DNA of 64,000 nucleotides, taken from contig NZ_CP150300.1 of assembly GCF_037991315.1 (NCBI RefSeq), forward strand, positions 2,914,001 to 2,978,000, read 5' to 3'. The stretch comes from Paenibacillus sp. FSL H8-0079. Lineage in GTDB: Bacteria; Bacillota; Bacilli; Paenibacillales; Paenibacillaceae. The translations under genes were made by a program, and so were the position numbers. The first letter of the stretch is position 1. Each line of letters opens with the position of its first letter. Under the pieces are notes generated by a model. That model worked only from the letters and a program-made list of their open reading frames with translations, ran no database searches and had not been told where the DNA came from. Below, piece by piece: positions 27,507 to 37,605 of this stretch.

Positions 27507-27932
27507 ATGAAAAGCTGGTTAGGAAAAACATGGCCTTGGTTAACGCTGGGCTTGACTGTAGTCGTATTGCTTGGATCATTTCTAGTTTATTTTATGGGCA
27601 AAGATTTATCCCCGGGATCGGGAAGTGCGGTAACTGCACAAGCCGATACTCCGGAGGATTTGAAGGGATATGAAGTCATTGATGTGGACGTGAGCAACGA
27701 TGGTTTTGGACCAGACGTTATCGAGGTGAAAGCTGGCGTACCGACTAAAATTAACTTTATTCTGACCCGGTCGGTTACACATGTCAAATCGGTGGGATCA
27801 CAAAAGCTTGGCATGGATCTATACATGCAAAAGGGGCCTAATTATTATACGGTCGACAAAGATCTGCCGAAGGGCGAATACGAGATTCACTGCGGTATGT
27901 ACATGATATACGCAACGATTAAGGTCGTATAA
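27507..27932 (+). CDS. Membrane-anchored cupredoxin-domain protein
   Basis: A 141-residue protein with one N-terminal membrane segment (WPWLTLGLTVVVLLGSFLVY) and an exported cupredoxin-like beta sandwich (about 55-141). The C-terminal EIHCGMYMIYATIKV contains Cys and Met where type 1 copper sites have theirs. An upstream His lies in RSVTHVKSV, but the second His usual between Cys and Met is not evident, so the site may be altered or serve copper storage or transfer. ATG 27,507 has GAGGAG about seven bases upstream and is chosen over 27,477. It is a single gene flanked by terminators. Confidence 0.7.
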   Translation: MKSWLGKTWPWLTLGLTVVVLLGSFLVYFMGKDLSPGSGSAVTAQADTPEDLKGYEVIDVDVSNDGFGPDVIEVKAGVPTKINFILTRSVTHVKSVGSQKLGMDLYMQKGPNYYTVDKDLPKGEYEIHCGMYMIYATIKVV

Positions 27933-27936
27933 GCAG

Positions 27937-27978
27937 AAGGAGCAAAGTTTCGGGTCACCGAGCTTTGCTCCTTTTTTT
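27937..27978 (+). terminator. Terminator of the cupredoxin gene
   Basis: AAGGAGCAAAG pairs with CTTTGCTCCTT and is followed by T7. Confidence 0.9.
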
Positions 27979-28029
27979 GGTGCGTGATATCATGGAAAAG
28001 TGGGTAAAATCGATCAGGAGGTGGCGAAA

Positions 28030-29052
28030 ATGAAAGCGCTATTTATTGGAGGGACAGGCACCATCAGTACGGCCATTACGGAGATGCTTGCACAGCAAGG
28101 CTGTGAGCTTTATTTGATTAATCGCGGTAATCGGAACGATGAGTTGCCGGCAGAAGTCAACGTACTTCAAGCCGATATTAATGACGAGGCACGTGTAGCG
28201 GAACTGATTGCTGATCTGGAATTCGATGTTGTGGCAGACTTTATCGCCTTTGTACCGTCTCAATTGGAGAGAGATTACCGTTTGTTTAAGGATAAAACGA
28301 AGCAGTTTATTTTTATAAGTTCAGCATCGGCGTATCAGACTCCTTTGGCTGATTACCGGATCACGGAAGGGACGCCATTATCGAATCCATATTGGGAGTA
28401 TTCTCGCAACAAGATTGCGTGTGAAGACTATCTGACGAAACAATACCGCGAGCAAGGTTTCCCGGTGACTATTGTGCGTCCGAGCCATACGTATGGGAAC
28501 CAATCCGTACCTCTCGGAGTTCATGGTGCTCAAGGCAGTTGGCAGGTTCTCAAGCGCATACGTGAAGGAAAACCCGTTATCGTTCATGGAGATGGCACAT
28601 CACTGTGGACCATTACGCACAATACTGATTTTGCCAAAGGGTTTATCGGGCTGATGGGAAATATCCATGCCATTGGTGAATCGGTACATATCACCTCAGA
28701 TGAATCCGTCACGTGGAATCAGATTCATGAGATTATAGCCAGCGTGCTGGGCGTTAAGCTTCATGCGGTACATGTACCCTCCGAGTTCTTGGCAGCATGC
28801 AGTGACCAGGATTTGCGCGGCGGGTTGCTAGGTGACAAAGCCAATACCGTTGTATTCGATAACAGTAAGCTGAAACGGCTTGTTCCGGAATTTGTAGCGA
28901 CTACAAGAGCCGATCAGGGCATTCGAAGTACGATTGAGCACATTCTGGAGCATCCTGAATTACAGACCGAAGATCCGGAATTTGATGTGTGGTGTGACAA
29001 GGTCGTTGGCACATTGGACGAGGCGTTACTGAAGATCAGAGATGAGAAATGA
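28030..29052 (+). CDS. NAD-dependent epimerase/dehydratase (extended SDR)
   Basis: The 340-residue protein has the N-terminal Rossmann motif FIGGTGTIS (about residues 5-13), a following NRGNRN loop for the cofactor, the region FISSASAYQ with the catalytic Ser/Tyr area, and YSRNKIACEDYL, which supplies the YxxxK pair. ATG 28,030 has AGGAGG eight bases upstream; the longer reading from GTG 28,000 is less likely. Sugar nucleotide epimerase-like is the general prediction, but the substrate is not evident. It is a single gene ahead of the giant surface protein's promoter. Confidence 0.85.
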   Translation: MKALFIGGTGTISTAITEMLAQQGCELYLINRGNRNDELPAEVNVLQADINDEARVAELIADLEFDVVADFIAFVPSQLERDYRLFKDKTKQFIFISSASAYQTPLADYRITEGTPLSNPYWEYSRNKIACEDYLTKQYREQGFPVTIVRPSHTYGNQSVPLGVHGAQGSWQVLKRIREGKPVIVHGDGTSLWTITHNTDFAKGFIGLMGNIHAIGESVHITSDESVTWNQIHEIIASVLGVKLHAVHVPSEFLAACSDQDLRGGLLGDKANTVVFDNSKLKRLVPEFVATTRADQGIRSTIEHILEHPELQTEDPEFDVWCDKVVGTLDEALLKIRDEK

Positions 29053-29077
29053 GAAGTAAGGCGTTCATGATCAACTG

Positions 29078-29106
29078 TTTACATTCATGAGCTGAATCGT
29101 TATAAT
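29078..29106 (+). promoter_or_regulatory. Promoter of the giant surface-protein gene
   Basis: TTTACA (29,078-29,083) and TATAAT (29,101-29,106) are 17 nt apart. The transcript would start near 29,113 and run directly into a strong terminator hairpin before the start codon. Confidence 0.7.
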
Positions 29107-29129
29107 CAAGAAAAAATGACACTTGTTAG

Positions 29130-29183
29130 GGGAGGCACCCCAACTTAGGACATCGTTCCTTTGTTGGGGTGCCTCCCTTTTTT
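29130..29183 (+). terminator. Leader terminator / attenuator before the giant gene
   Basis: GGGAGGCACCCCAAC pairs perfectly over 15 bp with GTTGGGGTGCCTCCC and is followed by T6. AGGA / TCCT lies inside the loop. It sits between a good promoter and the TTG start, so it either ends upstream transcripts or acts as an attenuator. No alternative antiterminator was identified. Confidence 0.75.
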
Positions 29184-29208
29184 GGTGTGCCAAAAAGGAG
29201 AGCAGACG

Positions 29209-32200
29209 TTGAAGAAATCAGGAAAACGTGTGAAGAAACAAGCCGAACAGTTAACCAAAGTGGTGCTGGCCTTTGCGTTATTATCACCTCAAGCCCTGTT
29301 ACTTGAATGGGGTGCAGCCACGGTAATGGCTGAAACGGTTGAAACGATTGGGGTTGTAGCCGATACATCCAGCATGAAGGCTGTACAGTCCTCCAAAGTG
29401 AAAGTGGAGATGAACAGTGACGGTAAATACAGAATTGTATTACTACCGAACACGAATGTATTTTACGGTGGCGATACAGGGAATGTATCTACGATTATCG
29501 ACCACAATGGATCACCCGTGAACTTCAAAACATTACCGCTTAATTATTACCGAATTAACAATAATGTGATTGAAATGTCCCGGCAAAAGGACAATGTCGA
29601 ATATATTTTGCGAGTATCCATCGTCAACGCCACATCACAGGGCGGTTACATGAAAGTGGAACTGGAAGCCATCAATCGCAGCGGGTCGGCACTGAATTTG
29701 GGTGGAACATTTTATTGGGACACGATGGTGAATGGCAATGATGCTTCTCCGTTTGAAGTCATTGAGAATGGATGGCGCAATTATAGCGGCGGTGTTCAGG
29801 TCACGGCTTTTTATGCGAATACGTATAATGTTGTAAATGCAGACCGCATATATATGGGCCAGTACAGCAGTCCGGACAGCGCGCAACTTACAGGGGGTTC
29901 TTCACCTTCGACATTCAGTCCAGGCCAGACCGTGACGGCGAGTGATACAGCTGCACAGTTCTGGTGGAATGCCAAGGCAACAGCGAATCAGGCTTCACGC
30001 AAATTTTCGACCATTGTGGGGATTGGCCCCAAAAATGTTCCGCCTTCATTTACACTAACAGCACCCTCTTCGGGTCAAACCTATTATAAAGGCGAGCAAC
30101 TGCAGATCTCCGGTACAACGCGAGACACCGATGTAGGCGACTTGTTGACCGTGAAATGGTCCATTGATGGTGGGTCAGAGAACATTCTGACCCAGATGAC
30201 TGCGACGGGTTCGAATCAGTCGTTCAACACCAATTACACGTTGCCTGATACCCTGCCAGATGGCACGCACACATTGCAAGTATGGGTCATGGACGACAAA
30301 GGTGGGGTATCCTCGGCAGGAACCGTTAACTTCACGGTAAGGAGTTTTGTTGTGCCTGGAACGCCGACGTATACACTGGTTAACCCTAATAACTTGACTG
30401 TGAACTGGGATAAGAAGGCCAATGATGCATCCGTTACGTATGAACTGAAGAATATGACAACCAATCAGATCGTGGATACAGGTACGTCAAACAGTCGGCA
30501 GGTGACAGGCCTCACTCCGAATACGAGTTATTCTTTTGCTGTACGTGCCAAAAATTCAAGTGGTTCCTTCACGGGGTACTCCAGTCCATCCACAAAATAT
30601 ACATTGGCCAATCCACCCGCTACTGCGGCTGTGACACAATCAGGCAACTCTGTTACAGCGAGTTGGAATAATAATAGCAACCCTGCGGGCACCCAATACA
30701 AAACGGAAATAGTCAGTCCAGGCGGGCAGGTCCTTGCATCAGGAACAACAACTTCCACACGTACAGAGTTTGCCCTGACCGGACTCGCGGACGGAAAATA
30801 TGAAGTATTTGTGGCGGCCCTGAATGGCGAAGGGATACAGACCCCGTATATATCCGCTGGAGAGATGATTAAAGATACGACGGGTCCAACTGCTCCTTCC
30901 GTTACAGTCACTCCATCCACATGGACAAAGGAAGATGTTCTGGTCACGGTTGGAGAAGGAAAGGATGCTTTGAGCGGAACTCAGAAGACTGAAGTTAAAG
31001 TCGGTCCGGCAGGAGAATGGCGTGAATACAGCGCTCCGTTTACCGTAAACAGTGAAGGCAACACAACTGTTATGGCACGCAGTATTGATGCGTTCGGTAA
31101 TACGGGACAGGAAACAGCTGTGACAGCCAGGGTAGATCGGACGGCACCAACGCCACCTGTCATCTCGTTGAATCCGACAGAATGGACAAAAGCTGCGGTA
31201 ATCGTGACATTGACAGAGGGTACGGACGAAGCGAGTGGCATTGGTCTGACACAGTATAAGCTTGGAAGCGAGGGAGAATGGATCGACTACAGGACCCCTT
31301 TTACACTGAACAAAGAAGGGATAACCGAGATTTATGCACGAAGTGTTGATCGGGCGGCCAATGTCAGTGCTTCCACTTCGGCAACAGCTAGAATCGACAA
31401 GACTGGGCCTGAGCAACCAACGATTATATTAAGTGAAGAGGATTGGACGAATGAGGATGTATCTTTTGCAATACATAGCGGAGAAGATACAGGCAGCGGG
31501 CTTGCCAAGAGCCAATATCGACTTAACGAACAAGGTCCCTGGCTCGATTACACGGGCGAAGTGAAGGTTACCGATGAGGGAGAAACGATCGTATATGCAC
31601 GCTCGCTTGACCATGTAGGAAATATCAGTACGTTGGCTCAGGCTACGGTTCGAATCGACAAGACAGCTCCAACCGATCCGGTGATTAGTATAAGTGCATC
31701 AGGATGGAGCAAAGAACATGTGCAATTCACCATCGCTGGAAGTGTGGATGAACGAGCGATATCGTATGAATACAGTCTGAACGATGCCCCTTATATTACA
31801 GGCAATACGGGTACAGTAAGCACGAACGGGGCTACCACCATTCGGGCCCGAGCAAGGGATACAGTTGGCAATGTGAGCAAGGAAGTCAGTCGAATCGCCT
31901 ATGTAGATCAGATTGCTCCCACGATTACATTTACACCGAACGGTCATGGCTGGACGGACACGGACATATCCACTACCATTCAGTATGCTGACGCCCACTC
32001 AGGCATTCAGGAGCTGGAACGATTCTATCAGGTTACGAACAGTGCAGAATCACCGGATCACTGGCTTGAAGCTCGTTCTGACGAGCATAAATTATCCATT
32101 GAATCGGAAGGTATCTGGTACATCCATGCCAAAACCATGGACAGAGCTGGTAATACATATGAGACAACATCCTCAACTTATCAGATTCAACGTAAGCCCG

Positions 32201-35200
32201 AGCAACCGAGTGGTGTGAGAATGACGCAGATCGGAGAGACATCAGCTGAACTTACAGTGGACTTGCCGACGGGTGAAAGGTATACCGATGGATATCAGTA
32301 TGAGATAACGAATAAAACGACAGGACAGTCATGGACACTGGATTATCCTAACCACAGTATAATTGATCACTCCTTAAGTGGTGGCCAGGTCTATGAATAT
32401 GAAGTTAGAGTGAGAAACCATACCGGAGTAAGTGATGCAGCCACCGCTAATGTATTGACCACCCCGGCAGCTCCAGGAACGTTGCACGTTCGAAAAGTAG
32501 ATTCCCAGCCCACTTTGGCCGAAATTCAATTTGATTCAGTACGGGGAGCAGATGCTTACCGCATCATCGCAGCTACTTCGGATGGTATCACCGTGTTTGA
32601 TCAGACGGTATCTGACCTCGCTAGTCTTCCCTATATCAGCAACCTCGTTCCAGGAACCATTCATAGCATTTCGGTAACGGCAATGAATGAAAGCGGAGCA
32701 GGCGGTAGCAGTAGAACTGGATTTCTCACATTGCCGGCAGTGCCCGGTGAGTTTATGGCGGTTCAGATTCGGGAGCATGATATTTCATTAACGTGGGAGA
32801 CGGTGACTTCTGCAACGTATTATGATCTTTCACGCGATGGAACAGCTATATATGAAGGAGAGCAGACGGAGTATCTGGACTCGGGTCTGGATAGCGGAAC
32901 GGAGTACAGCTATGCGTTAATTGCCGGAAATGAGACAGGACCAGGGCCGTTGGCAGGATTACCTTTGCTCAAGACGTTACCTGGGCAGGTGTCCGGCTTA
33001 CAGGTATCAGATGCTTCAACAGCGAGCCTTCGTCTGAATTGGGAAGCAGTACGAGGAGCTGATCGTTATGAATTATGGTTGAATGGAGAGAAGTCGGGAA
33101 CGGTTCCTGCCGGAACCCAAGAATGGGTCTTTGCGGGACTGAGTTCAGGAACATCATATCAACTGGATGTTCAAGCGGTGAACGGAAGTGGGCAAGGTGT
33201 GCGAAGTTCAGTATCAGGAACAACACGACCGGAGAGCCCGTCGGGACTTCACGTTGTTCAAGTAACTGAACAGGGAGGGATCTTGAGCTGGGAGCCTGTC
33301 GTTGGGGCAACAAAATATCGGGTGGTCATCGATGGGCAGAGTCGTGAGATATCAGATACACAACTTGCAGTCAACCATCTGACAAGCAGTCGTGAATATA
33401 CCTATGAAGTACATGCAGGCAATGCTGCTGGGTACGGTGCATCAAACAGTAGTACAATTCTTACGCTACCCAGCAGGCCGGAAGGACTGAATGTCACATC
33501 GACTGGTGAAACGAGTATGGGACTTGCATGGCAAGCTGTAGATACGGCAAATCTCTATATTGTGAAAATCAATGGAACAGAAGTGGGCAGAACATCAGAA
33601 CTGGTCTACACGGTTGAGGGATTATTGCCAGGTACAGAGTACGCTTTGGAAGTTCAAGCTACGAATGCTTCTGGTCCAGGTGAGACAGCGCAGCTCATCC
33701 GATTGTCTAAACCTGTGTCGCCTGCCGAAGTACTTGTTGATCCAGGAGTACATCATGCAAAAGTTTCCTGGTCTGTCGTGGAAGGTGCCGCTGAATACGT
33801 GATTGAGCAGAATGGCAAGAAGATCTATAGAGGAATGGAGAATGAAGCGACGATTACAGGGCTCCAGGATGGAACGTGGCATCGCTATCAACTATGGGCT
33901 GTCAACAGACAGGGGACTCGATCTGAAGCGACGGATGTATCCTTGCTGACTTTGCCTGAGAAACCCGTTAAGCTTGCGGTATATGATGTGACAAAAAACA
34001 GCCTGGGTCTGGATTTTAGCAATACAGGTGCTCAAGGGGCAGATCATTATATTATTGAAAGAGATGGAAGAGAAATCGCTCAGATGGATTCGAGTGAGAC
34101 GCTGTTCGTAGACAAAGATCTATCCCCAGGAACGAAATACACTTACGTGATTCGGGCAGTCAATGGGAGTGGAACGAGTGCGCCGCTTACTTTCAGTGTA
34201 ATGACTCAAACGTTGCCACTGGTTGCAGATGATATCACGGTGAAAGTTGGAACACATACGTTGGATATGGCTTGGGATGCTGTAAAAGGAGCGGCTGCTT
34301 ATGAAATTCACAATCAGGTAACGGGAGAGGTACAGAGCGTATCTGACCAGTCTGTACATCTCAAAAGTATGCTGGATGGCACAGTGTATGAATTCGAACT
34401 CGTTGCCATTAACGAAGATGGTCATCGGTCGGAGCCCATTCAAATTCAGGTTTTAACGAAACCCATCGCGCCTCAGACGGCAGGTATAGCCTACATCACA
34501 GATCAGTCGGCGGTACTTGACCTGACGGGAAGCTCCACACGGGGAGCAGAGCAATTCATCATTATGAGGGATGGCGTGCAAGTCGCGAGGATTCCAGCAG
34601 ATCAAGCTTCATTTGAAGATCATGGACTAACAGCAGGAGAAACATACACGTATACCATCAAAACATCCAATGCAGCGGGGGAGAGTGATTCCGGTTTTGA
34701 AGTTCAATTGCGGACATTGCCTGCGACCATTATTGAACCTATACATCCAAGCATGATTGGGGAAAAGGAAGGATTAATCTCTTGGCCAAAGGTACAAGGT
34801 GCGGAGGGATATACGATACGTATCGGAGATCAGATCATCACCACGATTGAAGAAGAGGATATCACAGAGATGAGATTAACCCATCTGGCGAGTGCGACCC
34901 GATATGATCAGGTGCAGGTTATTCCTTATAATACGGCTGGTTCAGGAAGCCCAATGACTGTGACCGCTTTTTACACTCTACCTCATGTTGATTCACTGGA
35001 AATGAAGATATATCCGGAGACAGATCACGTTAAATTGGAATGGGACTTTCCTTATGTGAACGAAACATTCGTTGTAATGCTAGATGGTACTGAAGTATAC
35101 CGCGGCAAACAAAGAGAGTTTATTTTAAATCAACTGGATGCAGGCAATCGGTATCAAATTGAAATCTACACGGAAAATGATCAGGGAGAAGCGTCGGAGA

Positions 35201-36654
35201 AGCTGGCGTATTCCGTTCTGACCAAACCAGTAGCGCCTGTCAAAGTGGAGTATCATTCAGCGAAGGACCACATTCGTCTTTTATTGGAACAGAGCCGGGT
35301 CGAAGGCGCCGATCAGTTTATCATTGAGCGGGATGGTGTGGAGATTGCTCGTGTTCCGGCAGACGAACTGTTCTATGATGATGAGGGACTCGAACCAGGC
35401 GTGAACTATATTTATACGGTCAAGACCATGAATGCCTCGGGCAGTAGTGTTGGTGGTTATTACCTTCATGCCATGACTTTGCCCGGAAATGCTGCTTCAT
35501 CTCCTGTAGTAGAGGGGCGTTCCATGTATGGTGCAGATATTGTGTGGGAGCTGATTCCTGGTGCTGCGGGTTATCGAGTTTATCGAAATGAAGAGCTTGT
35601 GGGAACAACAATGGAGACATCCATACATGTGTCTGAATTAAACAGTGCAGAGCGTTATGCTGACTTTGCAATCGTTCCATTTAATGAGGCAGGTGAGGGT
35701 GAGGCGCTTCAGGTTCCGGAATTCGAGACGTTGCCTTCCGAGGAACTTACAGTAGCAGCCATAGCGCAAGGTACTAATACGATTAAGCTAACTTGGGAAC
35801 TGGAATCGATGAATGAAGTGATTGTGATTACCCATAAAGATCGTGAGATCTACCGTGGCACGGAGCGTAGTTATATATGGACGGGGCTGAATGCCGAGCA
35901 GCATTATGAGGTGGAAGTATGGACGGAGAATTCAGCAGGTGAAAAAAGTGAAAGCAATCGGGCAGCAGCTACGACTCTGCCGTATCCACCATCTACCTGG
36001 GGCGGTGGCAGTGTAGCACCAAATCCAACAGGTACTTCGGTCAAAGACGATGAGGTGAGTTCACTACCTGAACCCTCTGAGCAACCTAGCACAAAAAATA
36101 TCAAATTTATCGATATCGGCCAAACGTTCAATAAAGACCAGATCACCTGGCTGGCAGAACAGAATATCATTCAAGGTGTAAGCGAAACTCACTTCGAACC
36201 GCGCCGTCCAATCACACGTGCAGAGTTCACCGCACTGATCGTACGATTGATGGGTGTGGACACATCAGCCAATGAGCAGCATGGATTTCATGATGTTAAC
36301 GACGATGATTGGTTCGCTCCTGAGATCACGGCAGCAGTTCATCATGAGATGGTTCAAGGTATGGGGAATGGCAAATTCGCTCCGCATGCGCTGGTGACAC
36401 GTGAACAGGCATCCAAGATTATAGCGAACGTTGTCCGTAAAATCAGACCGGAAAGGCTGACTTCCCCAAAAGTATTTACCGACCAGACTGATGTATCCGA
36501 TTGGGCCAAAGAAGAAGTAGAGGAGCTTGCAGGTTTGTACATGATTACCGGATATGAAGACGGCAGCTTCCGCCCTATGCAGCACTTAAGCCGATCCGAA
36601 GCCGCAGCGCTGATCTTCCGCTTAAATAAGCTGATGCAAGTCATTACCGCTTGA
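29209..36654 (+). CDS. Giant FN3/Ig-repeat surface protein with C-terminal SLH domains
   Basis: A 2481-residue exported protein that would be anchored to the cell wall. TTG start with GGAG eight bases upstream; the longer frame from 29,161 starts inside the terminator stem. A signal peptide with a basic N-terminus and hydrophobic VVLAFALLS precedes a beta-rich region (to about 280), an Ig-like domain, two FN3, five OmpL47/Ig-like repeats each with WT- or WS-K/N/D motif (about 557-904), about fifteen further FN3 domains separated by TLP-type linkers (about 997-2264), a Pro/Ser linker and three SLH repeats (about 2297-2477). No catalytic domain is seen. Adhesion or scaffolding is inferred. It stands alone behind an attenuator-like leader. 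Confidence 0.85.
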   Translation: MKKSGKRVKKQAEQLTKVVLAFALLSPQALLLEWGAATVMAETVETIGVVADTSSMKAVQSSKVKVEMNSDGKYRIVLLPNTNVFYGGDTGNVSTIIDHNGSPVNFKTLPLNYYRINNNVIEMSRQKDNVEYILRVSIVNATSQGGYMKVELEAINRSGSALNLGGTFYWDTMVNGNDASPFEVIENGWRNYSGGVQVTAFYANTYNVVNADRIYMGQYSSPDSAQLTGGSSPSTFSPGQTVTASDTAAQFWWNAKATANQASRKFSTIVGIGPKNVPPSFTLTAPSSGQTYYKGEQLQISGTTRDTDVGDLLTVKWSIDGGSENILTQMTATGSNQSFNTNYTLPDTLPDGTHTLQVWVMDDKGGVSSAGTVNFTVRSFVVPGTPTYTLVNPNNLTVNWDKKANDASVTYELKNMTTNQIVDTGTSNSRQVTGLTPNTSYSFAVRAKNSSGSFTGYSSPSTKYTLANPPATAAVTQSGNSVTASWNNNSNPAGTQYKTEIVSPGGQVLASGTTTSTRTEFALTGLADGKYEVFVAALNGEGIQTPYISAGEMIKDTTGPTAPSVTVTPSTWTKEDVLVTVGEGKDALSGTQKTEVKVGPAGEWREYSAPFTVNSEGNTTVMARSIDAFGNTGQETAVTARVDRTAPTPPVISLNPTEWTKAAVIVTLTEGTDEASGIGLTQYKLGSEGEWIDYRTPFTLNKEGITEIYARSVDRAANVSASTSATARIDKTGPEQPTIILSEEDWTNEDVSFAIHSGEDTGSGLAKSQYRLNEQGPWLDYTGEVKVTDEGETIVYARSLDHVGNISTLAQATVRIDKTAPTDPVISISASGWSKEHVQFTIAGSVDERAISYEYSLNDAPYITGNTGTVSTNGATTIRARARDTVGNVSKEVSRIAYVDQIAPTITFTPNGHGWTDTDISTTIQYADAHSGIQELERFYQVTNSAESPDHWLEARSDEHKLSIESEGIWYIHAKTMDRAGNTYETTSSTYQIQRKPEQPSGVRMTQIGETSAELTVDLPTGERYTDGYQYEITNKTTGQSWTLDYPNHSIIDHSLSGGQVYEYEVRVRNHTGVSDAATANVLTTPAAPGTLHVRKVDSQPTLAEIQFDSVRGADAYRIIAATSDGITVFDQTVSDLASLPYISNLVPGTIHSISVTAMNESGAGGSSRTGFLTLPAVPGEFMAVQIREHDISLTWETVTSATYYDLSRDGTAIYEGEQTEYLDSGLDSGTEYSYALIAGNETGPGPLAGLPLLKTLPGQVSGLQVSDASTASLRLNWEAVRGADRYELWLNGEKSGTVPAGTQEWVFAGLSSGTSYQLDVQAVNGSGQGVRSSVSGTTRPESPSGLHVVQVTEQGGILSWEPVVGATKYRVVIDGQSREISDTQLAVNHLTSSREYTYEVHAGNAAGYGASNSSTILTLPSRPEGLNVTSTGETSMGLAWQAVDTANLYIVKINGTEVGRTSELVYTVEGLLPGTEYALEVQATNASGPGETAQLIRLSKPVSPAEVLVDPGVHHAKVSWSVVEGAAEYVIEQNGKKIYRGMENEATITGLQDGTWHRYQLWAVNRQGTRSEATDVSLLTLPEKPVKLAVYDVTKNSLGLDFSNTGAQGADHYIIERDGREIAQMDSSETLFVDKDLSPGTKYTYVIRAVNGSGTSAPLTFSVMTQTLPLVADDITVKVGTHTLDMAWDAVKGAAAYEIHNQVTGEVQSVSDQSVHLKSMLDGTVYEFELVAINEDGHRSEPIQIQVLTKPIAPQTAGIAYITDQSAVLDLTGSSTRGAEQFIIMRDGVQVARIPADQASFEDHGLTAGETYTYTIKTSNAAGESDSGFEVQLRTLPATIIEPIHPSMIGEKEGLISWPKVQGAEGYTIRIGDQIITTIEEEDITEMRLTHLASATRYDQVQVIPYNTAGSGSPMTVTAFYTLPHVDSLEMKIYPETDHVKLEWDFPYVNETFVVMLDGTEVYRGKQREFILNQLDAGNRYQIEIYTENDQGEASEKLAYSVLTKPVAPVKVEYHSAKDHIRLLLEQSRVEGADQFIIERDGVEIARVPADELFYDDEGLEPGVNYIYTVKTMNASGSSVGGYYLHAMTLPGNAASSPVVEGRSMYGADIVWELIPGAAGYRVYRNEELVGTTMETSIHVSELNSAERYADFAIVPFNEAGEGEALQVPEFETLPSEELTVAAIAQGTNTIKLTWELESMNEVIVITHKDREIYRGTERSYIWTGLNAEQHYEVEVWTENSAGEKSESNRAAATTLPYPPSTWGGGSVAPNPTGTSVKDDEVSSLPEPSEQPSTKNIKFIDIGQTFNKDQITWLAEQNIIQGVSETHFEPRRPITRAEFTALIVRLMGVDTSANEQHGFHDVNDDDWFAPEITAAVHHEMVQGMGNGKFAPHALVTREQASKIIANVVRKIRPERLTSPKVFTDQTDVSDWAKEEVEELAGLYMITGYEDGSFRPMQHLSRSEAAALIFRLNKLMQVITA

Positions 36655-36721
36655 ATAGTTTTTAATGCTATAATAGGTTGCCAATATGATAAAAAAGGGT
36701 AATGAACAATGGTGATGAATA

Positions 36722-37432
36722 ATGAATAATAAATTTATCCGGATATATGAAGATATTGCAGATCGTATTCGGACTGGAGAGATTGAGGCAGGTACGCTAC
36801 TTCAATCGGAACTTGATCTATCGGAAAGTTATCAAACGTCTCGAGAGACTATTCGTAAAGCGCTGAAAATGTTGTACGAAGAAGGTTATATTCAGAAGAT
36901 TCAAGGCAAGGGCTCGATTGTACTGGACATACGCAAGATCGATTTTCCCATCTCAGGTTTGGTTAGCTTCAAGGAATTAGCCAAAAAAATGGGGCATCGG
37001 GCTCAAACGTATGTGAAGGTTTTCGAGGAGCAAAAAGTAGATCAGGTGCTGCACAAGAAAATCAACTTTGGTCTGAATGAACAGGTCTGGGAGATCAGAC
37101 GTGTGCGCAAAGTGGATGGAGAACACGTCATTCTGGACAAAGATTACATCAGCCAGCGTCTTGTTCCGGGTCTCAGCAAAGAGATCTGTAATGATTCCAT
37201 CTATGAGTACATTGAACAGGAGTTGGGGCTTTCCATTTCGTTTGCCAAGAAAGAGATTTTGGTGGAAGAACCCACCGCTGAGGACAGGGAATTACTTGAC
37301 CTTGAAGGTTTCCACAATGTAGTTGTGGTGAGGAGCCAAGTGTATCTGGAGGATGCTAGTCAATTTCAGTATACGGAGTCGAGACATCGACCGGACAAGT
37401 TCAGATTTGTAGATTTTGCACGTCGCAGATAA
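36722..37432 (+). CDS. treR: GntR-family regulator, TreR-like (trehalose repressor type)
   Basis: The 236-residue protein has an N-terminal winged helix (SETYQTSRETIRKAL-type recognition region, residues about 30-47) and a UTRA ligand domain. The sequence, for example GLVSFKELAKKMG, DGEHVILDKDYI, KEICNDSIYEYIEQELGLSISFA and the end FQYTESRHRPDKFRFVDFARR, is very close to Bacillus TreR, whose ligand is trehalose 6-phosphate. No treP or treA lies beside it, so its target genes are elsewhere or changed. ATG start, with weak GGTGA before it. Monocistronic, closed by a terminator. Confidence 0.88.
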   Translation: MNNKFIRIYEDIADRIRTGEIEAGTLLQSELDLSESYQTSRETIRKALKMLYEEGYIQKIQGKGSIVLDIRKIDFPISGLVSFKELAKKMGHRAQTYVKVFEEQKVDQVLHKKINFGLNEQVWEIRRVRKVDGEHVILDKDYISQRLVPGLSKEICNDSIYEYIEQELGLSISFAKKEILVEEPTAEDRELLDLEGFHNVVVVRSQVYLEDASQFQYTESRHRPDKFRFVDFARRR

Positions 37433-37449
37433 GTTAATCAAGATCAATC

Positions 37450-37496
37450 AGAGAGTACCTTTCACTGCATTATTCGGTGGATTGGTACTCTCTTTG
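37450..37496 (+). terminator. Terminator of treR
   Basis: AGAGAGTACC pairs perfectly with GGTACTCTCT (37,484-37,493), followed by a short T-rich tail. Confidence 0.65.
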
Positions 37497-37605
37497 GTTA
37501 TGGGGAAATCCGAAGATCGTCCATCAAGAACCACTTAATGTCAATGTTCTTCCTTCATGCTGGAGCGTATGATCATCATATACACGAGGCCAAGGAGTGA
37601 GGGAA

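Noticed and set aside
28031..28044. cre-like TGAAAGCGCTATTT at the start of the SDR gene
   Set aside because: It lacks the 3' CA of the consensus and is made of the first codons; not supported as an operator.
29161..29208. Longer N-terminus of the giant protein from TTG 29,161
   Set aside because: The codons lie in the 3' arm and T-run of the leader terminator; GGAG followed by TTG 29,209 fits better and gives a normal signal peptide.
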